DNA of 64,000 nucleotides from assembly GCF_900108085.1 (NCBI RefSeq), contig NZ_FNVR01000023.1, positions 1-64,000 of the forward strand, given 5' to 3'. Below are positions 1 to 7,981 of this stretch, piece after piece. The position numbers and the translations under genes are program-made. The notes below the pieces were generated by a model. The model had not been told where the DNA came from. It was given only the letters and a program-made list of their open reading frames with translations, and searched no databases. This DNA is from Algoriphagus boritolerans DSM 17298 = JCM 18970 (GTDB lineage: Bacteria > Bacteroidota > Bacteroidia > Cytophagales > Cyclobacteriaceae). Within the stretch, counting starts at the first letter, position 1. Each line of letters begins with the position of its first letter.

Positions 1-1
1 G

Positions 2-217
2 ATATGGGTGGCCCTGATCCTAAATCTGCTGTTCACGGTGCTTCATAAACGGGTTAAGGAAGCCGAGGACTTTTCCACCATGGTGATGGTGGCGGCGAAA
101 AATCTATGCTCTTATGTCAGCCTTGAAAAGTTTCTGCTTCACACAGAGGCCTATTTTAAAAGTATATTTCAAAAGGATCTTAAAAATGTACAAACAGAAT
201 TGTTCTTCTCTGGATAG
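2..217 (+). CDS. IS4-type transposase, C-terminal fragment (cut by window edge)
   Basis: This open frame enters from the left edge and ends at TAG 215-217, giving 71 residues. The visible part, with the hydrophobic stretch IWVALILNLLFTVLHK followed by AEDFSTMV and ends of the type MAAKNLCSY, resembles the last section of IS4-superfamily DDE transposases. In those proteins a hydrophobic helix lies after the catalytic Glu. The catalytic residues themselves lie outside the window, so whether the copy is intact cannot be judged. I could not pin down the terminal inverted repeat in the bases that follow. The assignment rests on sequence flavour only; a different DDE family is possible. Confidence 0.55.
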   Translation: MWVALILNLLFTVLHKRVKEAEDFSTMVMVAAKNLCSYVSLEKFLLHTEAYFKSIFQKDLKNVQTELFFSG

Positions 218-421
218 GGGGTACTTTTTGAAACGAATAAAAAAAGCCCTCCAAAATTAATCTGAAGCACTTTTTCTGTACTTTGTGGAATTAGTCGGAC
301 GACAGTAATTTGGAATCAGAAAAGATTGGAGAAAAAAATGACAATCCTGAAAGGATCGAACTTCTCAATAGCCCTAGGTGAAACCTAAGGAAATGAGGAT
401 CAAAATGAACTAGGCATAAAT
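218..421. other. Gene-free stretch between transposase tail and tRNA-Thr
   Basis: No convincing open frame is present. A small hairpin (CCTAGGT, GAA loop, ACCTAAGG) lies at 373-390. The right end of the insertion sequence is probably within this stretch, but no inverted repeat partner is visible because the element's left end is outside the window. Confidence 0.4.
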
Positions 422-454
422 AAAAAAAGGAAAACATTTCTGTTTCCCTTTTTT
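422..454 (-). terminator. Rho-independent terminator of tRNA-Thr
   Basis: A 14-base stem with a TTTC loop (arms 423-436 and 441-454, one mismatch), flanked by A and T runs, sits directly after the 3' end of the tRNA. In the minus direction the stem runs into a T tract. Confidence 0.6.
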
Positions 455-455
455 G

Positions 456-528
<73 letters not shown>

Positions 529-545
529 TTTCCGTATTGGTGGAG

Positions 546-577
546 CAAATATATACCTTCACTCTATTGACTCCAAA
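546..577 (-). promoter_or_regulatory. Bacteroidetes-type promoter of tRNA-Thr
   Basis: Read on the minus strand, a -33 element TTG (574-576) is followed after about 20 bases by TATATTTG (546-553). That is a perfect match to the Bacteroidetes -7 consensus TAnnTTTG, placed just upstream of the tRNA 5' end. Confidence 0.6.
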
Positions 578-625
578 CTCATCCCCTAAGTTTTTTCTAT
601 CTCTCAGGTTTTGAGCAGTAAAAAT

Positions 626-2305
626 TTAGAATTCTTTCAAAATCGACAATTTGCTCTTCAGCTTATCGATCTCCTCTTCTGCCTTTTTGATCTTGATGTC
701 AAACTGATCCTTGAGTTTGTCGGCGGTTTTGGAGGCTGCAAAGAATTCCAGGTTGTTTCTCCACAGCGTGATGCTGTTTTCCAGATCGGTGATCTGCTTG
801 CGGATGCCGTGCTCTTTCCGATTCAGGGTCTTGGTGGAATTGGGGTCAGCCTGAATCCGGTTCAGATTGAGTCTAAACAGGAAGTCTTCTCTACCTGATC
901 CACTTGGGTCCATCTTTTCGAGATAGCGGTCCACAGCATCTTTAAATTGAGCCTGGATTTCCTTGATGTTTTTTCTGGGTACAAATCCGGTTTCGTTAAA
1001 CTCAGATACCAGCTCTGAAAGGGTATTTTCGCTCAAGTCCTCCCCTTTTGCTGCCTCGTGGATTTGCCTGATGATATCCTGCTTCTTCTTCAGGTTTTCG
1101 TCAAACTCGTTATTGGATTGCTTATTGGAGTTTCTGCGGTTTTCAAAGAAGGTATCACAGGCAATCTTGAATTTCTTGTACAGATTGTCTCTGTTCTTTT
1201 CCGGTATTGGCCCCAGTTTTTTCCATTCCTGCTGGAGCTTGACGAGCTGATTGGCGGTATTTTGCCAGTCGGTATTGTTCATCAGTTCCTCGGCTTTGGC
1301 AATGAGCTCCTCGGCTTTATTTTGGTTAGCCGCACGGATTTCATCCAGTTCTTTGAAGAATAAGTTCTTATTGTGGAAGAAATGCTTGAATGCCGCCCAG
1401 AAGGCTTTGTTGATTTCCTTACCGGCTTCTTTGGTGACCGGGCCGATTTTTTCCCAAGCCTTTTGGATATCCAGGATTTCCTTAGTCTTGGTATTCCAAT
1501 CCTTGATCCGATCCGCCTTGAAATCCGCAAAAGTGGCTAATTGTGCGATAAGGGCTTCTTTTTCTACCTGATTCTGGAGATAGACTTCTTTTTGACCTTC
1601 GTAGAAATCCTTTCTCCGGTCATAAACCGCATCGGATGCCGCCTTGAAGCGTTGCCAAAGTTTTTCCTGATCTTCTCTCGGTACCGGGCCGATGTGCTTG
1701 AATTCCTCATGAAGTTCATTGAGCTGACGGATCGCTTCCTTCAGTTCAGGGGCATCCTTGAGTGCTTCCGCTTTTTCACAAAGTTCGGTTTTGCTTTCCA
1801 GGTTCTTTTTACGATCGAGCTCCTTCAGTTCGAAGTAAATACTGCGGTTGTCGTAAAATCTATCCATCAGGGCATTGAAACTTGCCCAAAGGTTTCTGTT
1901 TTGGGAAGCAGGTACGGGACCTATAGCCTTCCATTCTTCCTGAATCGCCTTGATGGTAGACATACTGAGCGTAGTCTCCTCCCCGTCTACCAGATCCCGG
2001 AGTTTGTTCAAGAGCTCCGTTTTGGCTGTTAGATTTTTTTCTTTTTGGCGTTCCGCTTCTTTTCTGAGGGAATTTAATTGGTATCGGAAGTCATTGAAAA
2101 CCTTTAAAAATTCACGTTCTTCCTCGTGGTGACGGTATTCAAACTCCTCTTCGGTTCCGCCCTCGGCTTTGAACTTTGCCAGCGCCTCTTCTTTTTCCTT
2201 GGAAATCAATTCATCAAAAGCCGCCTTGATTTCGTGGGCAATTTTGTCGAGCCTAAGAATCGGGGTAGTTTGAATTTTATCTTTTAAGAGCTTTAAAAGT
2301 TGCAC
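626..2305 (-). CDS. DUF349 repeat protein, main body (downstream of an in-frame stop)
   Basis: This 559-residue protein is built of about five DUF349 repeats. Each is a helical unit with a signature of the type W-K-x-I-G-P-V-P followed by L-W-x-x-F and an aromatic/charged tail (for example EWKAIGPVPASQNRNLW and FKHIGPVPREDQEKLW). The repeats are predicted to be all-helical with coiled-coil character. The family's function is unknown; DUF349 proteins are common in Bacteroidetes. The reading frame stays open upstream to a TAA at 2393-2395, and beyond that stop the same frame continues as an acidic leader. The likely ancestral gene is therefore 626-2803. A GTG at 2303-2305 is the start used here, but an upstream start after the stop is possible. 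Confidence 0.7.
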   Translation of the reverse strand: MQLLKLLKDKIQTTPILRLDKIAHEIKAAFDELISKEKEEALAKFKAEGGTEEEFEYRHHEEEREFLKVFNDFRYQLNSLRKEAERQKEKNLTAKTELLNKLRDLVDGEETTLSMSTIKAIQEEWKAIGPVPASQNRNLWASFNALMDRFYDNRSIYFELKELDRKKNLESKTELCEKAEALKDAPELKEAIRQLNELHEEFKHIGPVPREDQEKLWQRFKAASDAVYDRRKDFYEGQKEVYLQNQVEKEALIAQLATFADFKADRIKDWNTKTKEILDIQKAWEKIGPVTKEAGKEINKAFWAAFKHFFHNKNLFFKELDEIRAANQNKAEELIAKAEELMNNTDWQNTANQLVKLQQEWKKLGPIPEKNRDNLYKKFKIACDTFFENRRNSNKQSNNEFDENLKKKQDIIRQIHEAAKGEDLSENTLSELVSEFNETGFVPRKNIKEIQAQFKDAVDRYLEKMDPSGSGREDFLFRLNLNRIQADPNSTKTLNRKEHGIRKQITDLENSITLWRNNLEFFAASKTADKLKDQFDIKIKKAEEEIDKLKSKLSILKEF

Positions 2306-2392
2306 TGTAGACAGTCCTGAGAGTTCGACCGGTTCTTCCGGGTGATCTTCGTCCTGTTCAGTCTCTTCTGACTCTGATTCAGAAGTGTTTTT

Positions 2393-2803
2393 TTAGACTG
2401 TATGATCTTTAGCTTCAACCACTTCAGCTGCCTCTTGGGGGACAGTTTGAGCAGCATCATTGGAAGGAACTTCCTCGTCTTGGGACTGAACTACTTCTTG
2501 AATTTCGGAAGTTTCTTCATTGGAAATTGAAGCGGGGCTGTCAGCTTCTTCTGATTTCGTCTCTTGGATAGGGTCAGCGACTGCTTCAGTCTCCTCACCC
2601 ACCGGATTCCCTTCCACAGGACTTGCCAAGGCGGCCTCAACTTCGTGGAGGTTGGATTCTACTTTTTCAGTTTCTTCATCGGAAGCTGCGGCATCTGCCT
2701 TTTTTTGCTCCACTTGATCTTCTTTGTTGATACCTTTTGCTTCATCGGAAGAAGCTTGGGTCACCTTGTCTTTATCAGACAATTCGTTACTTTTCTCAGT
2801 CAT
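2393..2803 (-). CDS. Acidic N-terminal part of the DUF349 gene, ended by an in-frame TAA
   Basis: The 136-residue product is very rich in Glu, Asp, Ser and Ala and poor in hydrophobic residues, so it is probably disordered. It is in the same frame as the DUF349 repeats at 626-2305. After the stop the frame continues with another acidic stretch of about 29 codons before the repeats. This fits one gene with an acidic leader interrupted by a nonsense codon. ATG 2801-2803 is preferred over an upstream ATG at 2836 because the protein then begins MTEKSNEL, which flows straight into the acidic region. The piece could also be translated as a separate peptide, or the stop could be a sequencing error. 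Confidence 0.55.
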   Translation of the reverse strand: MTEKSNELSDKDKVTQASSDEAKGINKEDQVEQKKADAAASDEETEKVESNLHEVEAALASPVEGNPVGEETEAVADPIQETKSEEADSPASISNEETSEIQEVVQSQDEEVPSNDAAQTVPQEAAEVVEAKDHTV

Positions 2804-2851
2804 AAAAACGCTACTATTTCGAGGCAATATGGGCAAAAGTAGGCATTTTGC

Positions 2852-3421
2852 CTAATTTAATCTCGGGTCAAGGGGATAATTTGCCATTACCTTAAACTCC
2901 CCTCCCATGTTTTTAAGGACCAATCTCCAGAGCTCATCGGGTGTGTTTTGAAATACGGTGGCTTCCAGTTTGGAGTCAGAAATAATCCAGGTGTTTTCAC
3001 TGAGTTCATCGGAAAGTTGCCCCGAACCCCAACCGCTATAACCGATAAAAAAACGGACGTTTTCGGGTTCCATTAAGCCGGATTTCAATTGATAGACCAA
3101 ATCATCAAATGCTCCGCCCCACCACAGATCCTGACCGATGGAAATGCTGTCTTCGAGCCTTTTTTCTCCAAAGTAGATGAAATGTAGCGTATTTTGCTCA
3201 ACGGGACCTCCGACAAAGACCTCATTTTCCAAAAAAGAAAGGTCTTCGACCAATTCGCTCAGTCTTAAAATGGAGGGTTTGTTCAGTACCAATCCAAAAC
3301 TCCCTTCGGAATTGTGTTCGCAGAGCAAAACAACCGACCGGACGAAATTTTCATCCTGCAAAAAAGGTTCTGAGATCAGTAAGTTCCCTGCCTGTGGAAT
3401 TCTTGAAGGATCGTTTATCAT
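2852..3421 (-). CDS. YqgE/AlgH family protein
   Basis: The product has 189 residues, the usual length for the UPF0301 (YqgE/AlgH) family. It begins with the family hallmark G-N-L-L-I-S-E-P-F and continues with F-x-R-S-V-V-L-L-C-E-H and G-S-F-G-L-V-L-N-K-P. A later F-V-G-G-P-V motif and the C-terminal G-Y-S-G-W-G-S-G-Q-L segment are also family signatures. The biochemical function is not established; it is a cytosolic single-domain protein. The gene is transcribed away from pdxH across a region of about 100 bases. Confidence 0.92.
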   Translation of the reverse strand: MINDPSRIPQAGNLLISEPFLQDENFVRSVVLLCEHNSEGSFGLVLNKPSILRLSELVEDLSFLENEVFVGGPVEQNTLHFIYFGEKRLEDSISIGQDLWWGGAFDDLVYQLKSGLMEPENVRFFIGYSGWGSGQLSDELSENTWIISDSKLEATVFQNTPDELWRLVLKNMGGEFKVMANYPLDPRLN

Positions 3422-3524
3422 AGGCTAGTCTTGCTTATTACGGGAAAAATATAGGCTTAAATTTTAAAAAACCAATGGCTGTGGTACTTTTAATGAACAA
3501 TCTAAAATTTATTTGAAATCAATC

Positions 3525-4160
3525 ATGAAGCTTTCTGAAATACGCAAGGAGTATACTATCAAATCACTGGATTTCAATGATGTAAGCTTTGATCCACTCC
3601 AACAATTTCGGGTATGGCTGGATGAAGCAATCGATTCGGAAGTGCCGGAAGTCAATGCCATGTGTCTGTCTACCCTGGGATTAAATGGGTTTCCCAATGC
3701 CCGGATTGTTCTTTTGAAAGAATTGGATCACGGATTCGTCTTTTTCACCAATTATGAAAGCGAAAAAGGTCAGGAAATCGCAGCAAATCCCAAGGCGTCC
3801 TTGACTTTTTTCTGGCCGGACTTGGAGCGTCAGGTCAGAATCATGGGAGAAATCGAAAAAGTAAGTGCTCAGGAATCTGATGCCTACTTTAATTCCCGAC
3901 CCAAAGGCTCTCAACTAGGAGCTTGGACTTCGCCTCAGAGTCAGATTATCGAAAACAGAGAAGAATTGAACTCCCGGCTTGAATCCATGGAAAAGCGGTT
4001 TTCTACTGAACCCATTTCCAGACCACCACACTGGGGCGGCTATCGATTGCTCCCTATTCGGGTGGAATTTTGGCAGGGAAGACCAAGCCGGCTACACGAC
4101 CGAATCTGCTACCAAAAGCAAGCAAAAGGGAATTGGGATATTTTCAGGCTTGCTCCCTGA
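3525..4160 (+). CDS. pdxH: Pyridoxamine/pyridoxine 5'-phosphate oxidase
   Basis: PdxH oxidises pyridoxine or pyridoxamine 5'-phosphate to pyridoxal 5'-phosphate using FMN and O2, the last step of vitamin B6 synthesis and salvage. The 211-residue product has the split-barrel FMN-binding fold: P-N-A-R-I-V-L-L-K for FMN contacts, F-F-T-N-Y-x-S-x-K-G, then the family signature region S-R-P-x-G-S-Q-L-G-A-W-x-S-x-Q-S. The C-terminal E-F-W-Q-G-R-P-S-R-L-H-D-R contains the PLP-binding residues. It ends in R-L-A-P, the conserved C-terminus. The ATG at 3525 is chosen over a TTG four codons earlier. Its stop abuts the stop of the convergent bshB1. Confidence 0.96.
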   Translation: MKLSEIRKEYTIKSLDFNDVSFDPLQQFRVWLDEAIDSEVPEVNAMCLSTLGLNGFPNARIVLLKELDHGFVFFTNYESEKGQEIAANPKASLTFFWPDLERQVRIMGEIEKVSAQESDAYFNSRPKGSQLGAWTSPQSQIIENREELNSRLESMEKRFSTEPISRPPHWGGYRLLPIRVEFWQGRPSRLHDRICYQKQAKGNWDIFRLAP

Positions 4161-4880
4161 TTATTTCAGGTCAAAAAGATCGGTGACACCAATGTACCGT
4201 TCTACGGTAAAACCTTCTCCGTATTGGGTTAAAATCCGGTGACCAAACTCTCTGGCCCGGGATTCAATGAAGGGAAGGAACTCCGGTGAAGAGATAAAGC
4301 TTGCCGGTTCCTGACTGTTTGGATCGTAAAATTGAGATTTGAAGGCCATGATGCTGGCTACTTTGGTATCCCAGTAGGCTGAGATATCAAAAATGAAATC
4401 GGGCTGGATGTAGTTGTTTTGGATGTAGTGGTAGACATACTTTGGTCTCCAGGGATCTTGAGTCACCCCCTCCAATTCTGTCTCAATTTTTCTCAGCCCA
4501 CTCATGAAACAGGCATGTGTGGCCAAAGATGCGCCTTTTCCGTGATCGGGATGACGATCCGAAATGGCATTGGCCAGTACAATTTCAGGCTGGTATTTTC
4601 GGATTACTTTGATAAGTTCATGCTGATGTGCTTTGTCATCTTTAAAAAAGACATCTTCGAATCCCAGATTTTCACGGGCACTTAAACCCAAAATTTTTGC
4701 AGCTTCATTGGCTTCCTGAATTCGAAGTTCGGGTGTACCTCTTGTGCCCATTTGACCTTGGGTGAGGTCAACAATTCCCACTTTTTTGCCTTGGGCAACC
4801 TGCGCGGCGATGGTTCCTGAGCAACCTAATTCGGCATCATCCGGATGAGCGGCGATGACCAGTATGTCCAATTTTATCAT
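4161..4880 (-). CDS. bshB1: Bacillithiol biosynthesis deacetylase BshB1
   Basis: BshB1 is a zinc-dependent deacetylase. It removes acetyl from N-acetylglucosaminyl-malate in the synthesis of bacillithiol, the low-molecular-weight thiol used by Firmicutes and many Bacteroidetes. The 239-residue protein shows the LmbE/PIG-L motif A-H-P-D-D-A-E near residues 11-17 (zinc His, Asp), T-Q-G-Q-M-G-T-R-G, and the later D-R-H-P-D-H-G-K-G, which supplies the second metal ligand. Length and motifs match BshB1 rather than general LmbE proteins. No other bsh gene is in the window. Confidence 0.93.
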   Translation of the reverse strand: MIKLDILVIAAHPDDAELGCSGTIAAQVAQGKKVGIVDLTQGQMGTRGTPELRIQEANEAAKILGLSARENLGFEDVFFKDDKAHQHELIKVIRKYQPEIVLANAISDRHPDHGKGASLATHACFMSGLRKIETELEGVTQDPWRPKYVYHYIQNNYIQPDFIFDISAYWDTKVASIMAFKSQFYDPNSQEPASFISSPEFLPFIESRAREFGHRILTQYGEGFTVERYIGVTDLFDLK

Positions 4881-4892
4881 AAGTATAGCTAA

Positions 4893-5933
4893 TTATTTCA
4901 CTCTTAAATTTTGACCTACACGTAAGATCGTTCTGGTCGTGATGCCATTCAGCCGGGTCAATTGAGCCACCGATACACCATATCTTCGGCCTATGGATCC
5001 TAGGTTTTCCCCTCGCTTTACCCGATGGTAGGCGGCAGATCGGGCTTGGATCGTTTGTCCAAACAGCGCTTTAGAAACCAGCAAATCCTGGACGGTGATT
5101 TCTCCGGAACCAAAATCATAAACTCGCTCCGGATCAAAAGGCACACCTTTATATCTCAACTCATAATGCAAATGTGGGCCTGTACTTCTTCCGGTGGACC
5201 CCCCTTTACCCAAGAGATCACCTGCCCTTACTTCATCTCCTACCTCAGCCACATGTTTGGACAAATGTCCGTAGACCGTTTCGAGTCCGTTCTTGTGTCT
5301 GACGACATAAAAATAGCCATATCCGTAGCGATCGTATGACTTGACGCGCACGATACCGTCAAAACCTGAAAAAACCGGATCTCCCGTATTCAAATCCAAA
5401 TCGGTCCCATAGTGCATTCGTCTCCAGCGGTAGCCATACTTGGAGTTAACCAGGGGATTTTCTACGGGCATTTTCCACTCCAAACCAAAGCGGGGATCAT
5501 AAAGTCTGAGATTTAAACTGTCGGAGAAATTTCGGATATCGTAATTGTAGATATCTACTTTTTGGCTATCCCAATTGGAAAAATATTCAAAGGCAGTCAC
5601 CCATATGCTATCAATCTGAATTTGCTCGGAGACACGAATCATTTGATTAGTCGGTGCCCAGGATAAGGTATTTCTATCCTCGCTCACAATGGATCGAATC
5701 CGGGCCAGATTCACATCATATTGAAAAATCATGGAATCTGTCTGGGAAGAAAGTGTCCTCAGATAAGAATCTTGGTCAAATTCTCTCAGTTCGATATTTC
5801 TTCGCTCCTGGGTATTTGCCGGAATAGTGGTATTGTTTCTCTTGATAATCTTTGGAAAAACTTGAGCATTGACTTCGCTGAAACCAATGCTCAAGAGAAT
5901 TCCAAATATTACTTTCAGATTAAAATTACTCAT
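4893..5933 (-). CDS. Secreted M23 metallopeptidase with C-terminal LysM
   Basis: The product (346 residues) starts with a signal peptide, a hydrophobic core followed by V-N-A-Q. A linker leads to an M23 (lysostaphin/NlpD-like) zinc peptidase domain at about residues 150-270. The metal motifs are H-Y-G-T-D (near 174) and H-L-H-Y-E (near 253), with V-Y-G-H-L between them. A LysM peptidoglycan-binding repeat occupies the last 45 residues (R-V-K-R-G-E-N-L-G-S-I-G-R-R-Y-G). All catalytic motifs are present, so it is probably an active periplasmic endopeptidase or an amidase activator acting on cell-wall cross-links. Confidence 0.9.
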   Translation of the reverse strand: MSNFNLKVIFGILLSIGFSEVNAQVFPKIIKRNNTTIPANTQERRNIELREFDQDSYLRTLSSQTDSMIFQYDVNLARIRSIVSEDRNTLSWAPTNQMIRVSEQIQIDSIWVTAFEYFSNWDSQKVDIYNYDIRNFSDSLNLRLYDPRFGLEWKMPVENPLVNSKYGYRWRRMHYGTDLDLNTGDPVFSGFDGIVRVKSYDRYGYGYFYVVRHKNGLETVYGHLSKHVAEVGDEVRAGDLLGKGGSTGRSTGPHLHYELRYKGVPFDPERVYDFGSGEITVQDLLVSKALFGQTIQARSAAYHRVKRGENLGSIGRRYGVSVAQLTRLNGITTRTILRVGQNLRVK

Positions 5934-5942
5934 TAACTGGAT

Positions 5943-6887
5943 TTAATGATTCTCCTGTGATGCGAGGTATCGCTCTGCATCCAATGCCGCCATACAGCCT
6001 GTCCCTGCTGCAGTAACTGCTTGTCTGTAAACGTGATCCTGTGCATCACCACATGCAAAAACACCTTCCACATTGGTCTTGGTAGTACCCGGAATCGTCT
6101 TGATATACCCGGAAGAATCCATGTGAATGAAATCCTTGAAAATTTCGGTGTTTGGTTGATGTCCAATAGCAACAAAGAAGCCAGAAATTGCTATTTCACG
6201 CTTTTCTCCCGTTTTATTGTTAATCACCCTGACACCACGTACTTCTTCATCTCCGAGAATTTCTTCTGTCTCAGTATTCCAAAGAATTTCAATTTTCGGA
6301 TTGTTGATTACCCTGTTTTGCATAATCTGAGACGCACGCATTACATCTCTTCTCACAATCATGTAGACTTTGGAACAAATGTTTGACAAGTAGGTCGCCT
6401 CCTCACAGGCAGTATCTCCTGCACCCACTATGGCAACGTCCTGACCTTTGAAGAAAAAACCATCACAGACCGCACAGGCAGAGACTCCCTTTCCATTCAG
6501 TCGGGTCTCACTTTCTATCCCTAACCACTTGGCAGATGCTCCGGTTGAAATTATTACTGTATCGGCGTGGATTGTGATTTGATCGTCCACGATCACAGTA
6601 TGCGGGTGAGCATTGAAATCCACACTTGTCACCATTCCATAACGTACAGACGTACCAAATCTTTCAGCCTGCTTGCGGAAATCTTCCATCATTTCGGGTC
6701 CCATCACGCCATCTGGGTATCCCGGATAATTTTCCACATCATTTGTAATGGTAAGTTGCCCTCCGGGCTGCCCTCCTGTATACAAAATAGGTGACATCCC
6801 AGCCCTAGCAGCATAAATAGCAGCGGTATAACCTGCCGGACCAGATCCAATGATCAACACTTTGGCCCTTTCAATTTCTTGATTCAT
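5943..6887 (-). CDS. trxB: Thioredoxin-disulfide reductase
   Basis: TrxB transfers electrons from NADPH through FAD to thioredoxin. The 314-residue protein has the FAD motif G-S-G-P-A-G near residue 14, the redox-active C-A-V-C at about 136-139 followed by D-G-F-F-F, and the NADPH-binding G-A-G-D-T-A near 156. The C-terminal F-A-C-G-D-A-Q-D segment binds FAD. Length and motif order are standard for low-molecular-weight bacterial thioredoxin reductases. It starts 9 bases upstream (in minus sense) of the M23 peptidase gene, so the two may share a transcript. Confidence 0.97.
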   Translation of the reverse strand: MNQEIERAKVLIIGSGPAGYTAAIYAARAGMSPILYTGGQPGGQLTITNDVENYPGYPDGVMGPEMMEDFRKQAERFGTSVRYGMVTSVDFNAHPHTVIVDDQITIHADTVIISTGASAKWLGIESETRLNGKGVSACAVCDGFFFKGQDVAIVGAGDTACEEATYLSNICSKVYMIVRRDVMRASQIMQNRVINNPKIEILWNTETEEILGDEEVRGVRVINNKTGEKREIAISGFFVAIGHQPNTEIFKDFIHMDSSGYIKTIPGTTKTNVEGVFACGDAQDHVYRQAVTAAGTGCMAALDAERYLASQENH

Positions 6888-7017
6888 TAATTGATTGTAT
6901 TAAATCGTTTAAATTTTGTCATTTCAAATTCGGTAACAAAATTACCTAAAGTTAAAATTCCCAAAAGTGAGCAGCGTTACTTATAACTAGAAATTAAAAT
7001 CTTAAAAAGGAGTCAAA

Positions 7018-7046
7018 TAAAAAAGGGGCCTAAGCCCCTTTTTTAA
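7018..7046 (-). terminator. Rho-independent terminator after rpoD
   Basis: A GGGGC/GCCCC stem with a short CTAA-type loop is flanked by A and T tracts (AAAAAGGGGC ... GCCCCTTTTTT) and lies immediately past the rpoD stop. The symmetry means it can act in both directions. Confidence 0.8.
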
Positions 7047-7049
7047 GAT

Positions 7050-7913
7050 TTATCCAAGATAAGGTTTCAGGGTCTTACTTCTTGAAGTATGACGCAACCT
7101 CCGGATGGCCTTTTCTTTAATTTGCCTCACACGCTCACGGGTCAGGTTAAATTTCTCTCCGATTTCTTCGAGCGTCATGGCATGCTCACCATTCAATCCA
7201 AAGTAAAGAGTAATAACATCGGCCTCCCGCTGGGTAAGTGTAGAAAGGGCACGCTGTACTTCTTTACGCAGGGAATCAGTCATCAATCCATCATCCGGCT
7301 TTTCGTCCCCGTCATTTTCCAAGACATCAAGAAGGCTGTTTTCTTCTCCCTGTACAAAAGGGGCATCCATTGATACATGTCGACCTGAAATCTTCATGGT
7401 ATCCACAACCTCCGAAGCAGTCACTTCAAGGACCTCAGCTAATTCCTCAGGAGAGGGTTCACGCTCAAACTTCTGCTCCAGTTCACTGAAAGTTTTGGAG
7501 ATCTTGTTCAGAGAGCCCACTCTATTCAGAGGAAGGCGAACAATCCTGGACTGCTCAGCCAATGCCTGAAGGATTGACTGTCTGATCCACCATACTGCAT
7601 AGGAGATGAATTTGAAACCACGGGTCTCGTCAAATCGCTGTGCCGCTTTGATCAACCCCAAGTTGCCTTCATTGATCAAATCACCAAGAGACAGTCCCTG
7701 ATTTTGGTATTGTTTAGCTACAGATACCACAAATCGAAGATTTGCTTTCGTCAATTTTTCGAGGGCAAGTTGATCGCCTTCACGAATTCTTTTTGCCAAA
7801 ACCACCTCTTCGTCTGCTGTCAACAGGTCAACTTTACCAATTTCCTGCAAGTACTTATCCAGGGATTGGGATTCTCTGTTGGTAATCTGTTTGCTAATTT
7901 TTAGCTGCCTCAT
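7050..7913 (-). CDS. rpoD: Primary sigma-70 factor, short Bacteroidetes type
   Basis: This is the housekeeping sigma subunit that directs RNA polymerase to promoters. The 287-residue protein has region 1.2 (L-D-K-Y-L-Q-E-I-G), region 2 ([10 protein letters not shown], then [10 protein letters not shown] and [11 protein letters not shown]), region 3 and region 4 (T-L-E-E-I-G and [11 protein letters not shown]). It lacks the long region 1.1 of proteobacterial RpoD. That is the normal form in Bacteroidetes, which use the TTG/TAnnTTTG promoter. The gene follows pnp with about 70 bases between them and ends at a strong terminator. Confidence 0.96.
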   Translation of the reverse strand: MRQLKISKQITNRESQSLDKYLQEIGKVDLLTADEEVVLAKRIREGDQLALEKLTKANLRFVVSVAKQYQNQGLSLGDLINEGNLGLIKAAQRFDETRGFKFISYAVWWIRQSILQALAEQSRIVRLPLNRVGSLNKISKTFSELEQKFEREPSPEELAEVLEVTASEVVDTMKISGRHVSMDAPFVQGEENSLLDVLENDGDEKPDDGLMTDSLRKEVQRALSTLTQREADVITLYFGLNGEHAMTLEEIGEKFNLTRERVRQIKEKAIRRLRHTSRSKTLKPYLG

Positions 7914-7981
7914 TCAGAATAGAATTTGAGAAATAAATTTTTAATAGTTTAAGATCGTCAATTACTTGATTTAAATGGATT

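Noticed and set aside
1058..2032. Open frames of 100-163 codons on the + strand opposite the DUF349 gene
   Set aside because: They mirror the regular codon pattern of the DUF349 repeats and have no protein-like features of their own.
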